This document shows, one piece after another, positions 1 through 6,031 of a stretch of 6,553 nt of DNA. Below the pieces are notes generated by a model. The model saw only the letters and a list, made by a program, of their open reading frames with translations, was not told where the DNA came from and ran no database searches. Source of the DNA: UBA1162 sp049513695 (GTDB taxonomy: Bacteria > Chloroflexota > Dehalococcoidia > GIF9 > UBA5629); assembly GCA_049513695.1 (NCBI GenBank), contig JBEKVW010000105.1, positions 1-6,553 of the forward strand, read 5' to 3'. The number at the start of each line of letters is the position of its first letter. Within the stretch, counting starts at the first letter, position 1. Made by a program: the position numbers and the translations under genes.

Positions 1-572
1 ATAATGCAAATTTCATCACGGGGTCGGCTACAAGGTTTCTTGAGCAATCTTTTTTTAGTACGGCAAATGCAATCAGCGAGTGCAATTGCCTCAGACGTTT
101 TGATGATTTCAGATGCCCTTTCAAAGGGTGCAATCTCTACATCTTTAGGTAAAGCACTTTCAACAGCCGTTGTACGTGAAAAGGCAGTTTTATTGCCGTA
201 AAATTTGGGAGCTGATTTAGCCCCAATCGCATCGAAGAGACCAGCCAAATCTTCGTTTAAAGTTTTGAGTTGGAATTCGTAAAGTCCAGGAGCATAGCCC
301 ACTAAGCAGTAGCCATTCTTCTCCTTGTAAATCAACCCTTTTTTGGCCATTGTCTCGAGGATGTCAACGACCTCCTTCACGGATTTGCCGTACCTTTTTG
401 CAATATCGTCGGCAGACTCTCTCTTGGCGGTCATCACCATGGCCATCGCAGCTTGAGCATCAGTGAACAGATGATCCAGCAGCTTTAATTCTAATTCGTC
501 ATCTGTCGCAGGGAAGCTCCATGGATGTTGCTCCAAATGGAATCGTAGTTTTCGAAGCATCTCGATATGCAT
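1..572 (-). CDS. Fe-S (4Fe-4S) protein with N-terminal winged-helix domain, 3' end outside window
   Basis: Partial gene; the frame is open from the ATG at 572 to the left edge, giving 190 residues. The ATG has a strong AGGAGG 8 nt upstream. Residues about 40-92 look like a winged-helix/MarR-like fold: two helices around TAKRESADDIAKRYGKS, a recognition-type helix, then a short wing ending in YKEKNGYCL. Residues about 165-190 hold a cysteine cluster (C168, C170, C181, C189) in the context ALADCICR, as seen in ferredoxin-like proteins of anaerobes that carry a helix-turn-helix front part. More 4Fe-4S motifs would be expected beyond the edge. It lies 17 nt after the CooC-like gene, so it is very probably cotranscribed. 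Inference: an electron carrier feeding the ATP-dependent activase encoded upstream. A redox-sensing regulator is the alternative. The family assignment is from memory of the motif and is moderately secure; the role is a guess. Confidence 0.72.
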   Translation of the reverse strand, partial: MHIEMLRKLRFHLEQHPWSFPATDDELELKLLDHLFTDAQAAMAMVMTAKRESADDIAKRYGKSVKEVVDILETMAKKGLIYKEKNGYCLVGYAPGLYEFQLKTLNEDLAGLFDAIGAKSAPKFYGNKTAFSRTTAVESALPKDVEIAPFERASEIIKTSEAIALADCICRTKKRLLKKPCSRPRDEICI

Positions 573-580
573 TCCGTGTT

Positions 581-586
581 CCTCCT
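581..586 (-). promoter_or_regulatory. Shine-Dalgarno AGGAGG
   Basis: Perfect AGGAGG on the minus strand, 8 nt before the ATG at 572. It fixes the start of the winged-helix Fe-S protein; the next in-frame ATG, at 560, is less well placed. The site fills the 17-nt gap after the stop codon of the CooC-like gene. It is the strongest ribosome binding site in the window. Confidence 0.85.
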
Positions 587-589
587 CGT

Positions 590-1369
590 TTAAATTTTAG
601 CAAAATTGATTCCCATCTCTTCTAGTATACATTGAGCTGCCATTACACTAAGCGACGAATATGGAAGTCCTATAACTGGTTTGTCCATTGACTCGAACTC
701 AGTTATGTTTTTATCCTCTGGTATACTTCCGAAAATCTTTATGGCATTACCTGTGAATTGCTCAACGGACCTAAGTGCCGCCGTGTTATCAGGGCCTATT
801 CTATTAATGACCAATCCTATATTGCAATGTTCTGCGACTGCACCCGCTTTAGCAATTTCGTAGATTGAATTAGCAGTCCTGAAGCTTCTTGACGAGGTGT
901 CGGTAACAATTACAAGGGTATCCACATTTTGCAGAACCCGCCTGTTTATTTGCTCGGGGCCGGCTTCGCAATCGACGATGGTCACCTGGAAATTCTTGGA
1001 TATCGTTTCTATGCCATATTTCAGTAGGTCATTTACACGGCAAAAACATCCAGGACCTTCCGGTCTGCCCATCACCAATAGATTAATCCCATCATCCTCT
1101 TTAAGGATGCTCCTTATTGTTTCAGAGATATGTTTTGCGGCTATTCTATCTCTTGCCTCAGGATCATTGATAAGCTGTTCACGTATATCGCTTATCGTCT
1201 TTTCTACTTTAATACCTAATGCATGCGGTAAACTGATTGCCGAGTCAGCATCAATAGCCAGCAATTTTCGGTTATGTTTTCTGGCTAATATTTTGGCCAT
1301 AAGGGTCACCAATAAGGTTTTGCCTGTTCCACCTTTTCCCGTTACCCCAATTACTCTGTTATTATTCAT
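590..1369 (-). CDS. CooC-type P-loop ATPase (metal-cluster maturation / AAA-family ATPase)
   Basis: A 259-residue member of the SIMIBI (MinD/NifH/CooC) ATPase class, about the usual length for CooC proteins. Visible motifs: deviant Walker A GKGGTGKT at residues 11-18 with signature lysine K12; the IDADS strand at 39-43; the CooC hallmark MGRPEGPGCFC at 100-110, whose C108-x-C110 pair matches the metal-binding CxC at the CooC dimer interface; and VDCEAGPEQ at 132-140, the switch/Walker B region. In CO dehydrogenase systems CooC hydrolyses ATP during nickel insertion. Relatives accompany acetyl-CoA synthase and other Fe-S enzymes. No CODH or ACS gene is visible here. The neighbours are two BCR-type subunits upstream and an Fe-S protein downstream, so it may serve maturation or repair of the BCR-like clusters (inference). 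Start ATG 1369 has AAGGA 6 nt upstream. The family is certain; the client is not. Confidence 0.93.
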   Translation of the reverse strand: MNNNRVIGVTGKGGTGKTLLVTLMAKILARKHNRKLLAIDADSAISLPHALGIKVEKTISDIREQLINDPEARDRIAAKHISETIRSILKEDDGINLLVMGRPEGPGCFCRVNDLLKYGIETISKNFQVTIVDCEAGPEQINRRVLQNVDTLVIVTDTSSRSFRTANSIYEIAKAGAVAEHCNIGLVINRIGPDNTAALRSVEQFTGNAIKIFGSIPEDKNITEFESMDKPVIGLPYSSLSVMAAQCILEEMGINFAKI

Positions 1370-1375
1370 TGTTTT

Positions 1376-1380
1376 TCCTT
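1376..1380 (-). promoter_or_regulatory. Shine-Dalgarno AAGGA for the CooC-like gene
   Basis: On the minus strand, AAGGA directly follows the TAA stop of the BcrB-like gene and lies 6 nt before the ATG at 1369. Only 11 nt separate the two genes, so they should be read from one transcript. Confidence 0.7.
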
Positions 1381-2640
1381 TTAGACTAATGACTCAAAGA
1401 ATTGATCAAATATAGCCTTGATTGTTTCAGTGCTGGCGACCCGCGGGTCCCACTGGCTCATTTCAAAGCTGAGGGTGGGAATCCCTAATTCATCATAAAT
1501 CCTGTCCTTGACTAGCTGTATTACCGCCCAATGATACCTGCAGCCGTTGTTCCCGGCTGAGATCACCGCATTAGCCTTATAATCTCTGGCGATACTAATG
1601 CATTCATCCGCAAAATCGCTAACGGGCCCCCTTCCCTGTCTCGCCATAGGATATCTAAGCGTTCTAGTTGCTATTCCCTCAAGCATCTTTGCCTCATCAC
1701 CGGTGTTATCAATAGGCTCGGGCAATAACATATGCCATAATCGCGCAACTGCGACCGCCCCATACTTACTCTCTAACCAGTCAAAGATACTGGTATCGAA
1801 GTCAAACCCAGCATGGATCCAAATGCATCTAATCTTCTCGTTCGGTATCCCACCCTTGCCCATTTCTGCTTTCTTTTGGGCCAGTTCGTATTGATGCTTG
1901 AGATACTCGGGCAGTTCAGAAGCACCGGCTAAACCCAGCATTGCGGCTCCGCATGTAAAAGCGCCCCGGGTGGATAAAGGTGATGGGACAATTTTCTTTA
2001 GCTCATTTATCTTGGTTGTATATGCCAAGGCTTGATTCGAATACCCTATAACCTCTCTCAGTCTATCCCAATCGAACTTCTGGTTTGTTTGCGTCTCCAT
2101 GAAAGATATCATCTTTCTGAGTTCCTTGGCTACATATTTGACTGCTCTCTCGTCCACGGTGTAGGGGAGATCAAGGTAAAAAGAAGGTATTTTGAGACAG
2201 TGGTTCAGATTAGCATAAACGGTGGATGCCGCGTCACATGGATGTGCCGGGGCGTAAACCATCATGTCCGGTAATTTCGTGTCAGCGGAGAAAGCAAGCC
2301 CCGCCGGAAATTTGTTAGCTGCACAAAACTCCTGCGTTATCCGTACCTCTGCAATCTCAAGATACTTACGGGCCATCCCGAGGGATGCTACCACTGCACA
2401 GGCAAACTCAGGACAAAGAATAGCAACGTCCATCGCGCGAAATATTTCCGGGGGTAGGCCAATAAAATACCATATTAATGGTTTCCCCAGCTTAATCCCC
2501 TCATATGCTTGCTTGATGTATATTAAGGCTGGCTCAACTGTCCACTTCTTGGCAGGATCCTTGCGATCCAGATCTTCCCAAGTAGTTTTCAACTTCTCGT
2601 AAACATCTTGGATAAGGTCTATTCTTTGTGTCATATTCAT
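1381..2640 (-). CDS. BcrB/HgdA-like subunit of a BCR / 2-hydroxyacyl-CoA dehydratase family enzyme (copy 1)
   Basis: 419 residues from the ATG at 2640, a typical length for the large (BcrB/HgdA) subunit type. Family features: LIWYFIGLPPEIFRAMD at about 55-71, matching the W..sG.P.E..rA segment; C106 in ITQEFCAAN; LPDMMVY followed by HPCD with C135; SFYLDLPY at about 153-160; the GA(V)AVARLWHM strand near 295-304; NNGCR with C367; and WDPR near the C terminus. C106, C135 and C367 are the likely [4Fe-4S] ligands, as family members hold one cluster per subunit. It is a close paralogue of the product of 2814-4085 (about half the residues identical by eye), with a 5-residue shorter loop after residue 85. 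The start is uncertain: a TTG at 2643 has GAGGA 9 nt upstream, but ATG 2640 aligns exactly with the paralogue's first residue. The substrate is unknown. Confidence 0.9.
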   Translation of the reverse strand: MNMTQRIDLIQDVYEKLKTTWEDLDRKDPAKKWTVEPALIYIKQAYEGIKLGKPLIWYFIGLPPEIFRAMDVAILCPEFACAVVASLGMARKYLEIAEVRITQEFCAANKFPAGLAFSADTKLPDMMVYAPAHPCDAASTVYANLNHCLKIPSFYLDLPYTVDERAVKYVAKELRKMISFMETQTNQKFDWDRLREVIGYSNQALAYTTKINELKKIVPSPLSTRGAFTCGAAMLGLAGASELPEYLKHQYELAQKKAEMGKGGIPNEKIRCIWIHAGFDFDTSIFDWLESKYGAVAVARLWHMLLPEPIDNTGDEAKMLEGIATRTLRYPMARQGRGPVSDFADECISIARDYKANAVISAGNNGCRYHWAVIQLVKDRIYDELGIPTLSFEMSQWDPRVASTETIKAIFDQFFESLV

Positions 2641-2652
2641 CAACCCAAATAA

Positions 2653-2657
2653 TCCTC
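2653..2657 (-). promoter_or_regulatory. Shine-Dalgarno GAGGA for BcrB-like copy 1
   Basis: GAGGA on the minus strand lies 9 nt before a TTG at 2643 and 12 nt before the ATG at 2640. Spacing slightly favours TTG; the alignment to the paralogue favours ATG. The two choices differ by one residue. Confidence 0.5.
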
Positions 2658-2694
2658 ACTTACCCTAGTAGAACATGAATCGTGGCACATATTT

Positions 2695-2739
2695 AGGATG
2701 TGGCCGGGATAGTTTATGTGGAGTATCAAATGACATCCT
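2695..2739. repeat. 7-bp inverted repeat AGGATGT / ACATCCT
   Basis: AGGATGT at 2695-2701 is mirrored by ACATCCT at 2733-2739, with 31 nt between. It lies inside the gap, upstream of BcrB-like copy 1. The arms are perfect but the loop is long, so it could be an operator pair, an RNA stem, or chance. Confidence 0.35.
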
Positions 2740-2751
2740 GATTTCATTTTA

Positions 2752-2811
2752 GATAAACGCCTTCTTAAATTGCATTGTATCACCCGGTCAAGAAGCACAT
2801 TCACATTTATC
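2752..2811. repeat. Nested inverted repeat GATAAA..CTTCTT / AAGAAG..TTTATC
   Basis: The outer arms GATAAA (2752-2757) and TTTATC (2806-2811) enclose the inner arms CTTCTT (2761-2766) and AAGAAG (2790-2795). The two pairs are nested in register but separated by unequal internal loops (3 and 10 nt), with a 23-nt apical loop. It begins 3 nt after the stop of the upstream BcrB-like gene. It could fold in mRNA as a stabilising or attenuating element. No T-run follows, so it is not called a terminator. Confidence 0.35.
2774..2782 (-). promoter_or_regulatory. Possible extended -10 promoter element (TGATACAAT)
   Basis: The minus strand reads TGATACAAT, which fits the TGnTATAAT extended -10 pattern with one mismatch in the hexamer. 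No good -35 lies 16-18 nt upstream; a TTGACC at 2786-2791 is too close to pair with it. If real, it would give the downstream genes (BcrB-like copy 1, CooC-like, Fe-S protein) their own transcript. It is weak evidence standing alone. Confidence 0.25.
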
Positions 2812-2813
2812 CA

Positions 2814-4085
2814 TTACATCATTAGTTCGAAAAAGCGGGTGAATTGGTTCTTAATACTTTCGGAGGATTGAAAGCGGGGATCCCATGGGACGAACTCCAG
2901 AAGCATGGTAGGGATGCCCAATGCGTCGTAGATTTTATCCTTTACTAACTGCGCAGTAGCCCAATTATATCTGCATCCACGACCGGAGGCGAAAATTACA
3001 CAGTCGGCTTTGTAATCTCTCGCCATGTTAACACACTCATCAATATACACTTGTATCGGGCCTCGGCCATGCCTCCCCATAGGGTATTCAATTATTTTCA
3101 TTGCCAGTTGTTCCAACATTTTGTCTTTATCGTTTGTTTCGACCGGTTCAGGTGTCAGCATGTGCCAGATACGGGCAACGGCCACAGCCCCATATTCATT
3201 TTCCAACCAGTCGAAGATGCCATTATCAAAATCAATGCTATTTGCAACCCAGACACAACGTATCTTTTCTTGTTTTATGCCTCCCTGCCCTTTTTTCACC
3301 CTCTCTTCTACTACTGCATGGCGTTCCTTAAGCCACGAGGTATATTCAGGGATTCCGGCTAAACCAAGCATACTAGAACCAACTGAAAAGGTCTCCCTGG
3401 TAGACATTGGACAAGGTATACTCTTTCTAAGTTCATTTATCTTAGTATGATAGGACAAAGCTTGGTTAGAGTGCTCCACAACTTGCCTCAATTTATCCCA
3501 ATCAAACTGCTTATGTGTTTGCTCCTCGAAAAAAGATATCATTCTGCCCACTTCTTTGGAAACATACTTTGCGGCCTTTTCACTTGCAAGATATGGAATT
3601 TCTAGATAGAACGAAGGTATGTTGAAACGGTAGTTAAGCTGCGAATACATGAGAGTTCCGGTATCACACGGGTGGGGCGAGCAGTACACCATCATATCAG
3701 GTCGCTTCGAATCTGCGGAAATACAGAGGCCAAGTGGAAATTTATTGACAGCGCACATTTCTTGAGTAAATTGCGCCTCTCCAAGATCAATGTATCTAAG
3801 GGCTCTCTCTTGCCAATTTCCCATAAAGTTGGACATAAGCACACATACAAATTCCGGGGCTATGATAGCAGCATCTACCGCGCGGTATATTTCAGGTGGC
3901 AGTCCAAAAAAGTACCATAATACTGGCTTGTTCCCTAGCATGGCCTGATAAGGCATTTCAAGATACTTAAGGACGGGCTCAAGTTTCCATTTGCTGGCAG
4001 GATCTGTGCGACACAAACCGTCATATGACGTTTTTACATAATCATATAAATCTTCTATCAGATCTGGCTTATCTAGTCGTTTCAT
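2814..4085 (-). CDS. BcrB/HgdA-like subunit of a BCR / 2-hydroxyacyl-CoA dehydratase family enzyme (copy 2)
   Basis: 423 residues. It has the same architecture as the product of 1381-2640: LWYFFGLPPEIYRAVD at about 56-71; C111 in FTQEMCAVN; RPDMMVYCSPHPCD with C140; SFYLEIPY near 158-165; FDWLENEYGAVAVARIWHM near 291-309; GRGCR with C371; and WDPR near 401-404. The three shared cysteines C111, C140 and C371 are the probable [4Fe-4S] ligands. Compared with its paralogue it has 5 extra residues around MGNWQE (about 88-93). The ATG at 4085 overlaps the TGA of the BcrC-like gene (ATGA), and GGGAG lies 9 nt upstream, so the two are translationally coupled. That makes this copy the best candidate for the direct heterodimer partner of the BcrC-like subunit. 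The enzyme family is well supported; the substrate is unknown. Confidence 0.91.
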   Translation of the reverse strand: MKRLDKPDLIEDLYDYVKTSYDGLCRTDPASKWKLEPVLKYLEMPYQAMLGNKPVLWYFFGLPPEIYRAVDAAIIAPEFVCVLMSNFMGNWQERALRYIDLGEAQFTQEMCAVNKFPLGLCISADSKRPDMMVYCSPHPCDTGTLMYSQLNYRFNIPSFYLEIPYLASEKAAKYVSKEVGRMISFFEEQTHKQFDWDKLRQVVEHSNQALSYHTKINELRKSIPCPMSTRETFSVGSSMLGLAGIPEYTSWLKERHAVVEERVKKGQGGIKQEKIRCVWVANSIDFDNGIFDWLENEYGAVAVARIWHMLTPEPVETNDKDKMLEQLAMKIIEYPMGRHGRGPIQVYIDECVNMARDYKADCVIFASGRGCRYNWATAQLVKDKIYDALGIPTMLLEFVPWDPRFQSSESIKNQFTRFFELMM

Positions 4086-5227
4086 TTCCTTTGTCTCCCA
4101 ATCATTTCTAGAAATGCCTGTATCCTAGTTCTAATTTGGCCCTCTCCGCTAGGAATATATTGCCTATCGAGAGTTAGAAATGGGATCCCTATTTCATTTA
4201 TGTCTTTTTCGAGCGCCATCGATTCTCCGCCCCATAAATTGCAGTACATCATCCTTTCAAAAATAATCCCGTCTACATTAAACGTCCTGGTTAGTTCCTC
4301 TATTAAGTTATGTATGTTCCCTGAATTAAAAGGCATTCTGGGGCATAAAATGTTATTTAAATAGGACCGGGCAAGACCATTCAAAGTGCTATCTATTGAA
4401 TCAGTTGTTGTTGAATCAGCTGCCCGCCAGAAATACAGTGTGCCATAACATGTAACATCAGTTACTACCAATCCCCCAGCCTGTTCGATTAACTCAGTAT
4501 ATGTATAGTCATCGAGCATATTACCTATAACCATCATCCTGGCACGGTAATTGGCTACCGCATTTTTCTGGCTGTATGTATGTATCACCTCTTCCAGCAA
4601 TTCATTGAATTCATTTTTAGGCATGGCACTTGCCATTACAACTATGCGTTGTGCTTGGGTTCCACTAATTGGTGAATCAGGCCTCTTGCGTAGATCATAC
4701 AATTCCTTGAGTAGTTGCTTGCTTTTATTAACCATCCGTATAGACTCGAGCAGATCACTATTGGAAATTGAGACACTGAACGTGGCCTCCAATTTCCGTT
4801 TGAGACTATCAAGTTCCTGACTGTACCATTCAACGGCATCCTCATGTGTTTTGTACGGTACGCTTAGGCAGCAGTTAAAAGGGATGCTGATTTTACTAAT
4901 CCAGTTATCACACATGCGCCGCATGTTTTCACAACCGTTCATGAACACTAATCCATCAAGGAAGTCGTATTCATGTGTTAATGCCATCTCAAGGACGCAT
5001 CGGGTGAATGAGCAGGTAATGGGCGCCATGTGGGCATCAGCAAGGGTTGTATTCTTACATCCGCGGGCGCCTATTCGGATGGGCAATATCCCGGCCGCAT
5101 AAAATATTTCCTCGGGAACGTACGAACACATGTAACCTACCACGCGTTTGCCGCGCTGTTTCCAATCAGCTGCAGATTGATTATATACTTTAGTGGAAAG
5201 CTGTGTTAATCTCTCTAATGCATTCAT
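4082..5227 (-). CDS. BcrC/HgdB-like subunit, cysteine-rich, of a BCR / 2-hydroxyacyl-CoA dehydratase family enzyme
   Basis: 381 residues from the ATG at 5227, matching the smaller BcrC/HgdB subunit type. The family opening GYMCSYVPEEIFYAAGILP is at about 31-49 with C34. It is followed by ADAHMAPITCSFTR (C72), then FMNGCENMRRMCD (C99, C106) at the position of the usual CD..R motif, DVTCYGTLYFW (C260), ILCPRMPF (C295) and MMYCNLWGGES (C329). The C-terminal GIPFLTLDR matches the usual GiP.L.ld strand. There are eleven cysteines in all, more than one [4Fe-4S] cluster needs. In this superfamily the subunit pairs with a BcrB/HgdA type to form the active site that receives electrons from the activase. 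An in-frame TTG at 5233 would add two residues. No Shine-Dalgarno precedes either start, so translation probably couples to the activase stop 12 nt upstream. Substrate unassigned. Confidence 0.9.
   Translation of the reverse strand: MNALERLTQLSTKVYNQSAADWKQRGKRVVGYMCSYVPEEIFYAAGILPIRIGARGCKNTTLADAHMAPITCSFTRCVLEMALTHEYDFLDGLVFMNGCENMRRMCDNWISKISIPFNCCLSVPYKTHEDAVEWYSQELDSLKRKLEATFSVSISNSDLLESIRMVNKSKQLLKELYDLRKRPDSPISGTQAQRIVVMASAMPKNEFNELLEEVIHTYSQKNAVANYRARMMVIGNMLDDYTYTELIEQAGGLVVTDVTCYGTLYFWRAADSTTTDSIDSTLNGLARSYLNNILCPRMPFNSGNIHNLIEELTRTFNVDGIIFERMMYCNLWGGESMALEKDINEIGIPFLTLDRQYIPSGEGQIRTRIQAFLEMIGRQRK
4095..4099 (-). promoter_or_regulatory. Shine-Dalgarno GGGAG for BcrB-like copy 2
   Basis: GGGAG on the minus strand lies 9 nt before the ATG at 4085, within the end of the BcrC-like gene. 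A second purine run, AAGGA, is only 1 nt from the ATG and too close to serve. Confidence 0.5.
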
Positions 5228-5239
5228 GCGCAATTGGGT

Positions 5240-6031
5240 TTAAGATTTAGCGTCTTCTAATAGAGCTTCTTGGGCCAATACAGCAGCTCCAAGGGCACCT
5301 ACTATCTGAGGTTCAAACGCGGTTTTAAACTCAAACCCCACTCTCCTTTGTAGTCTATTTACAATTCCGATATTCTTAGCAATGCCGCCTGATACCATAA
5401 ATTCTTTTTCTAATCCGACTTTATTAAGCATACCGTAAATTCTAGTCACCAACGCGTCGTGTAATCCGGCGAGAATTTTATTCTTATCGGCTCCCTGTTG
5501 AAGGCTGCGCAGGATTTCAGAACGAGCAAAAACCACGCATGTGGAACTGATAGTAAGGGGGTCCCCTGTAAAATCGAGAGATCTTTCCCCGATGTCTTCC
5601 AATCTAATATCAAGTAATTTAGCCATAACCTCCAGGTATCGCCCTACCCCTGCAGAACATTTGTCATTCATGGCAAAGGAAATGACATTTCCACGAGAGT
5701 CACACCGCATAGATTTACAGTCCTGCCCCCCCATATCAACGACTGTTCTGACCTGTGGATTACACCATACGGCTCCCCTAGCATGGCATGATATTTCAGA
5801 TATATTTTTACGAGCAAAAGGAACGATGACTCTTCCATAACCTGTGGATACAATATAGTCGATGTCCGCCATCGTTATCCCAGCTTGCTCTAATGCTTTT
5901 TCAGTAACTATTTTGGCTGTGTCAGCGCTATCATAACCGGTGGGGATTATACTCCAGCTCAGTACTGAAGTGTCCTTTAATATCAAGGCCTTACCGGTCA
6001 ATGAGCCTATATCGATTCCAGCTGTTATCAT
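5240..6031 (-). CDS. BcrA/HgdC-type acyl-CoA dehydratase/reductase activase (ATPase, ASKHA fold)
   Basis: 263 residues, the usual length of the compact one-domain activase. Canonical motifs in order: GIDIGSLTGKA at 5-15 (phosphate 1 loop), STGYGR at 62-67, VDMGGQDCK at 98-106 (phosphate 2), NDKCSAGVGRYLE with C125, SSTCVVFARSE with C165, SGGIAKN at 214-220 and GALGAA at 245-250 (adenosine site). C125 and C165 correspond to the cysteines that, two per subunit, hold the single [4Fe-4S] cluster at the activase dimer interface. The family couples ATP hydrolysis to injection of a very low-potential electron into the partner enzyme. The ATG at 6031 overlaps the TGA of the other activase (ATGA), with AGGGA 9 nt upstream. 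Two adjacent, non-identical activases point to a heterodimer as in BcrAD, rather than the HgdC homodimer. Confidence 0.94.
   Translation of the reverse strand: MITAGIDIGSLTGKALILKDTSVLSWSIIPTGYDSADTAKIVTEKALEQAGITMADIDYIVSTGYGRVIVPFARKNISEISCHARGAVWCNPQVRTVVDMGGQDCKSMRCDSRGNVISFAMNDKCSAGVGRYLEVMAKLLDIRLEDIGERSLDFTGDPLTISSTCVVFARSEILRSLQQGADKNKILAGLHDALVTRIYGMLNKVGLEKEFMVSGGIAKNIGIVNRLQRRVGFEFKTAFEPQIVGALGAAVLAQEALLEDAKS

Larger units (their letters stand above)
2641..2813 (-). other. 173-bp intergenic gap splitting the operon; candidate regulatory region
   Basis: This is the only sizeable gap in the window; every other junction overlaps or is under 20 nt. It holds nested inverted repeats, a possible extended -10 element and the ribosome binding site of the next gene. 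There is no GC-rich hairpin followed by a T-run, so no intrinsic terminator is supported. It may mark a second transcription start, a processing site or an attenuating structure between the two BcrB-like genes. No small ORF in it is convincing. Confidence 0.5.

Noticed and set aside
4..201. Short plus-strand open frame at the left edge
   Set aside because: Antisense to the cysteine-cluster region of the winged-helix Fe-S protein, whose minus-strand frame is longer and has a perfect ribosome binding site.
590..1369. NifH-like nitrogenase reductase identity for the P-loop ATPase
   Set aside because: The GRPEGPGCFC motif and the CxC spacing are those of CooC. The arrangement of NifH cluster cysteines is not present.
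897..1415. 172-codon plus-strand open frame opposite the CooC-like gene
   Set aside because: It lies antisense to a gene with unmistakable CooC motifs, and its translation has no recognisable domain. It is a shadow frame.
2786..2791. TTGACC as a -35 box
   Set aside because: The TACAAT hexamer is only 6 nt away, and the hexamer 17 nt downstream (TTAAGA) is a poor -10.
2752..2811. Rho-independent terminator after BcrB-like copy 2
   Set aside because: The stem is AT-rich with large internal loops and no T-run follows on the minus strand.
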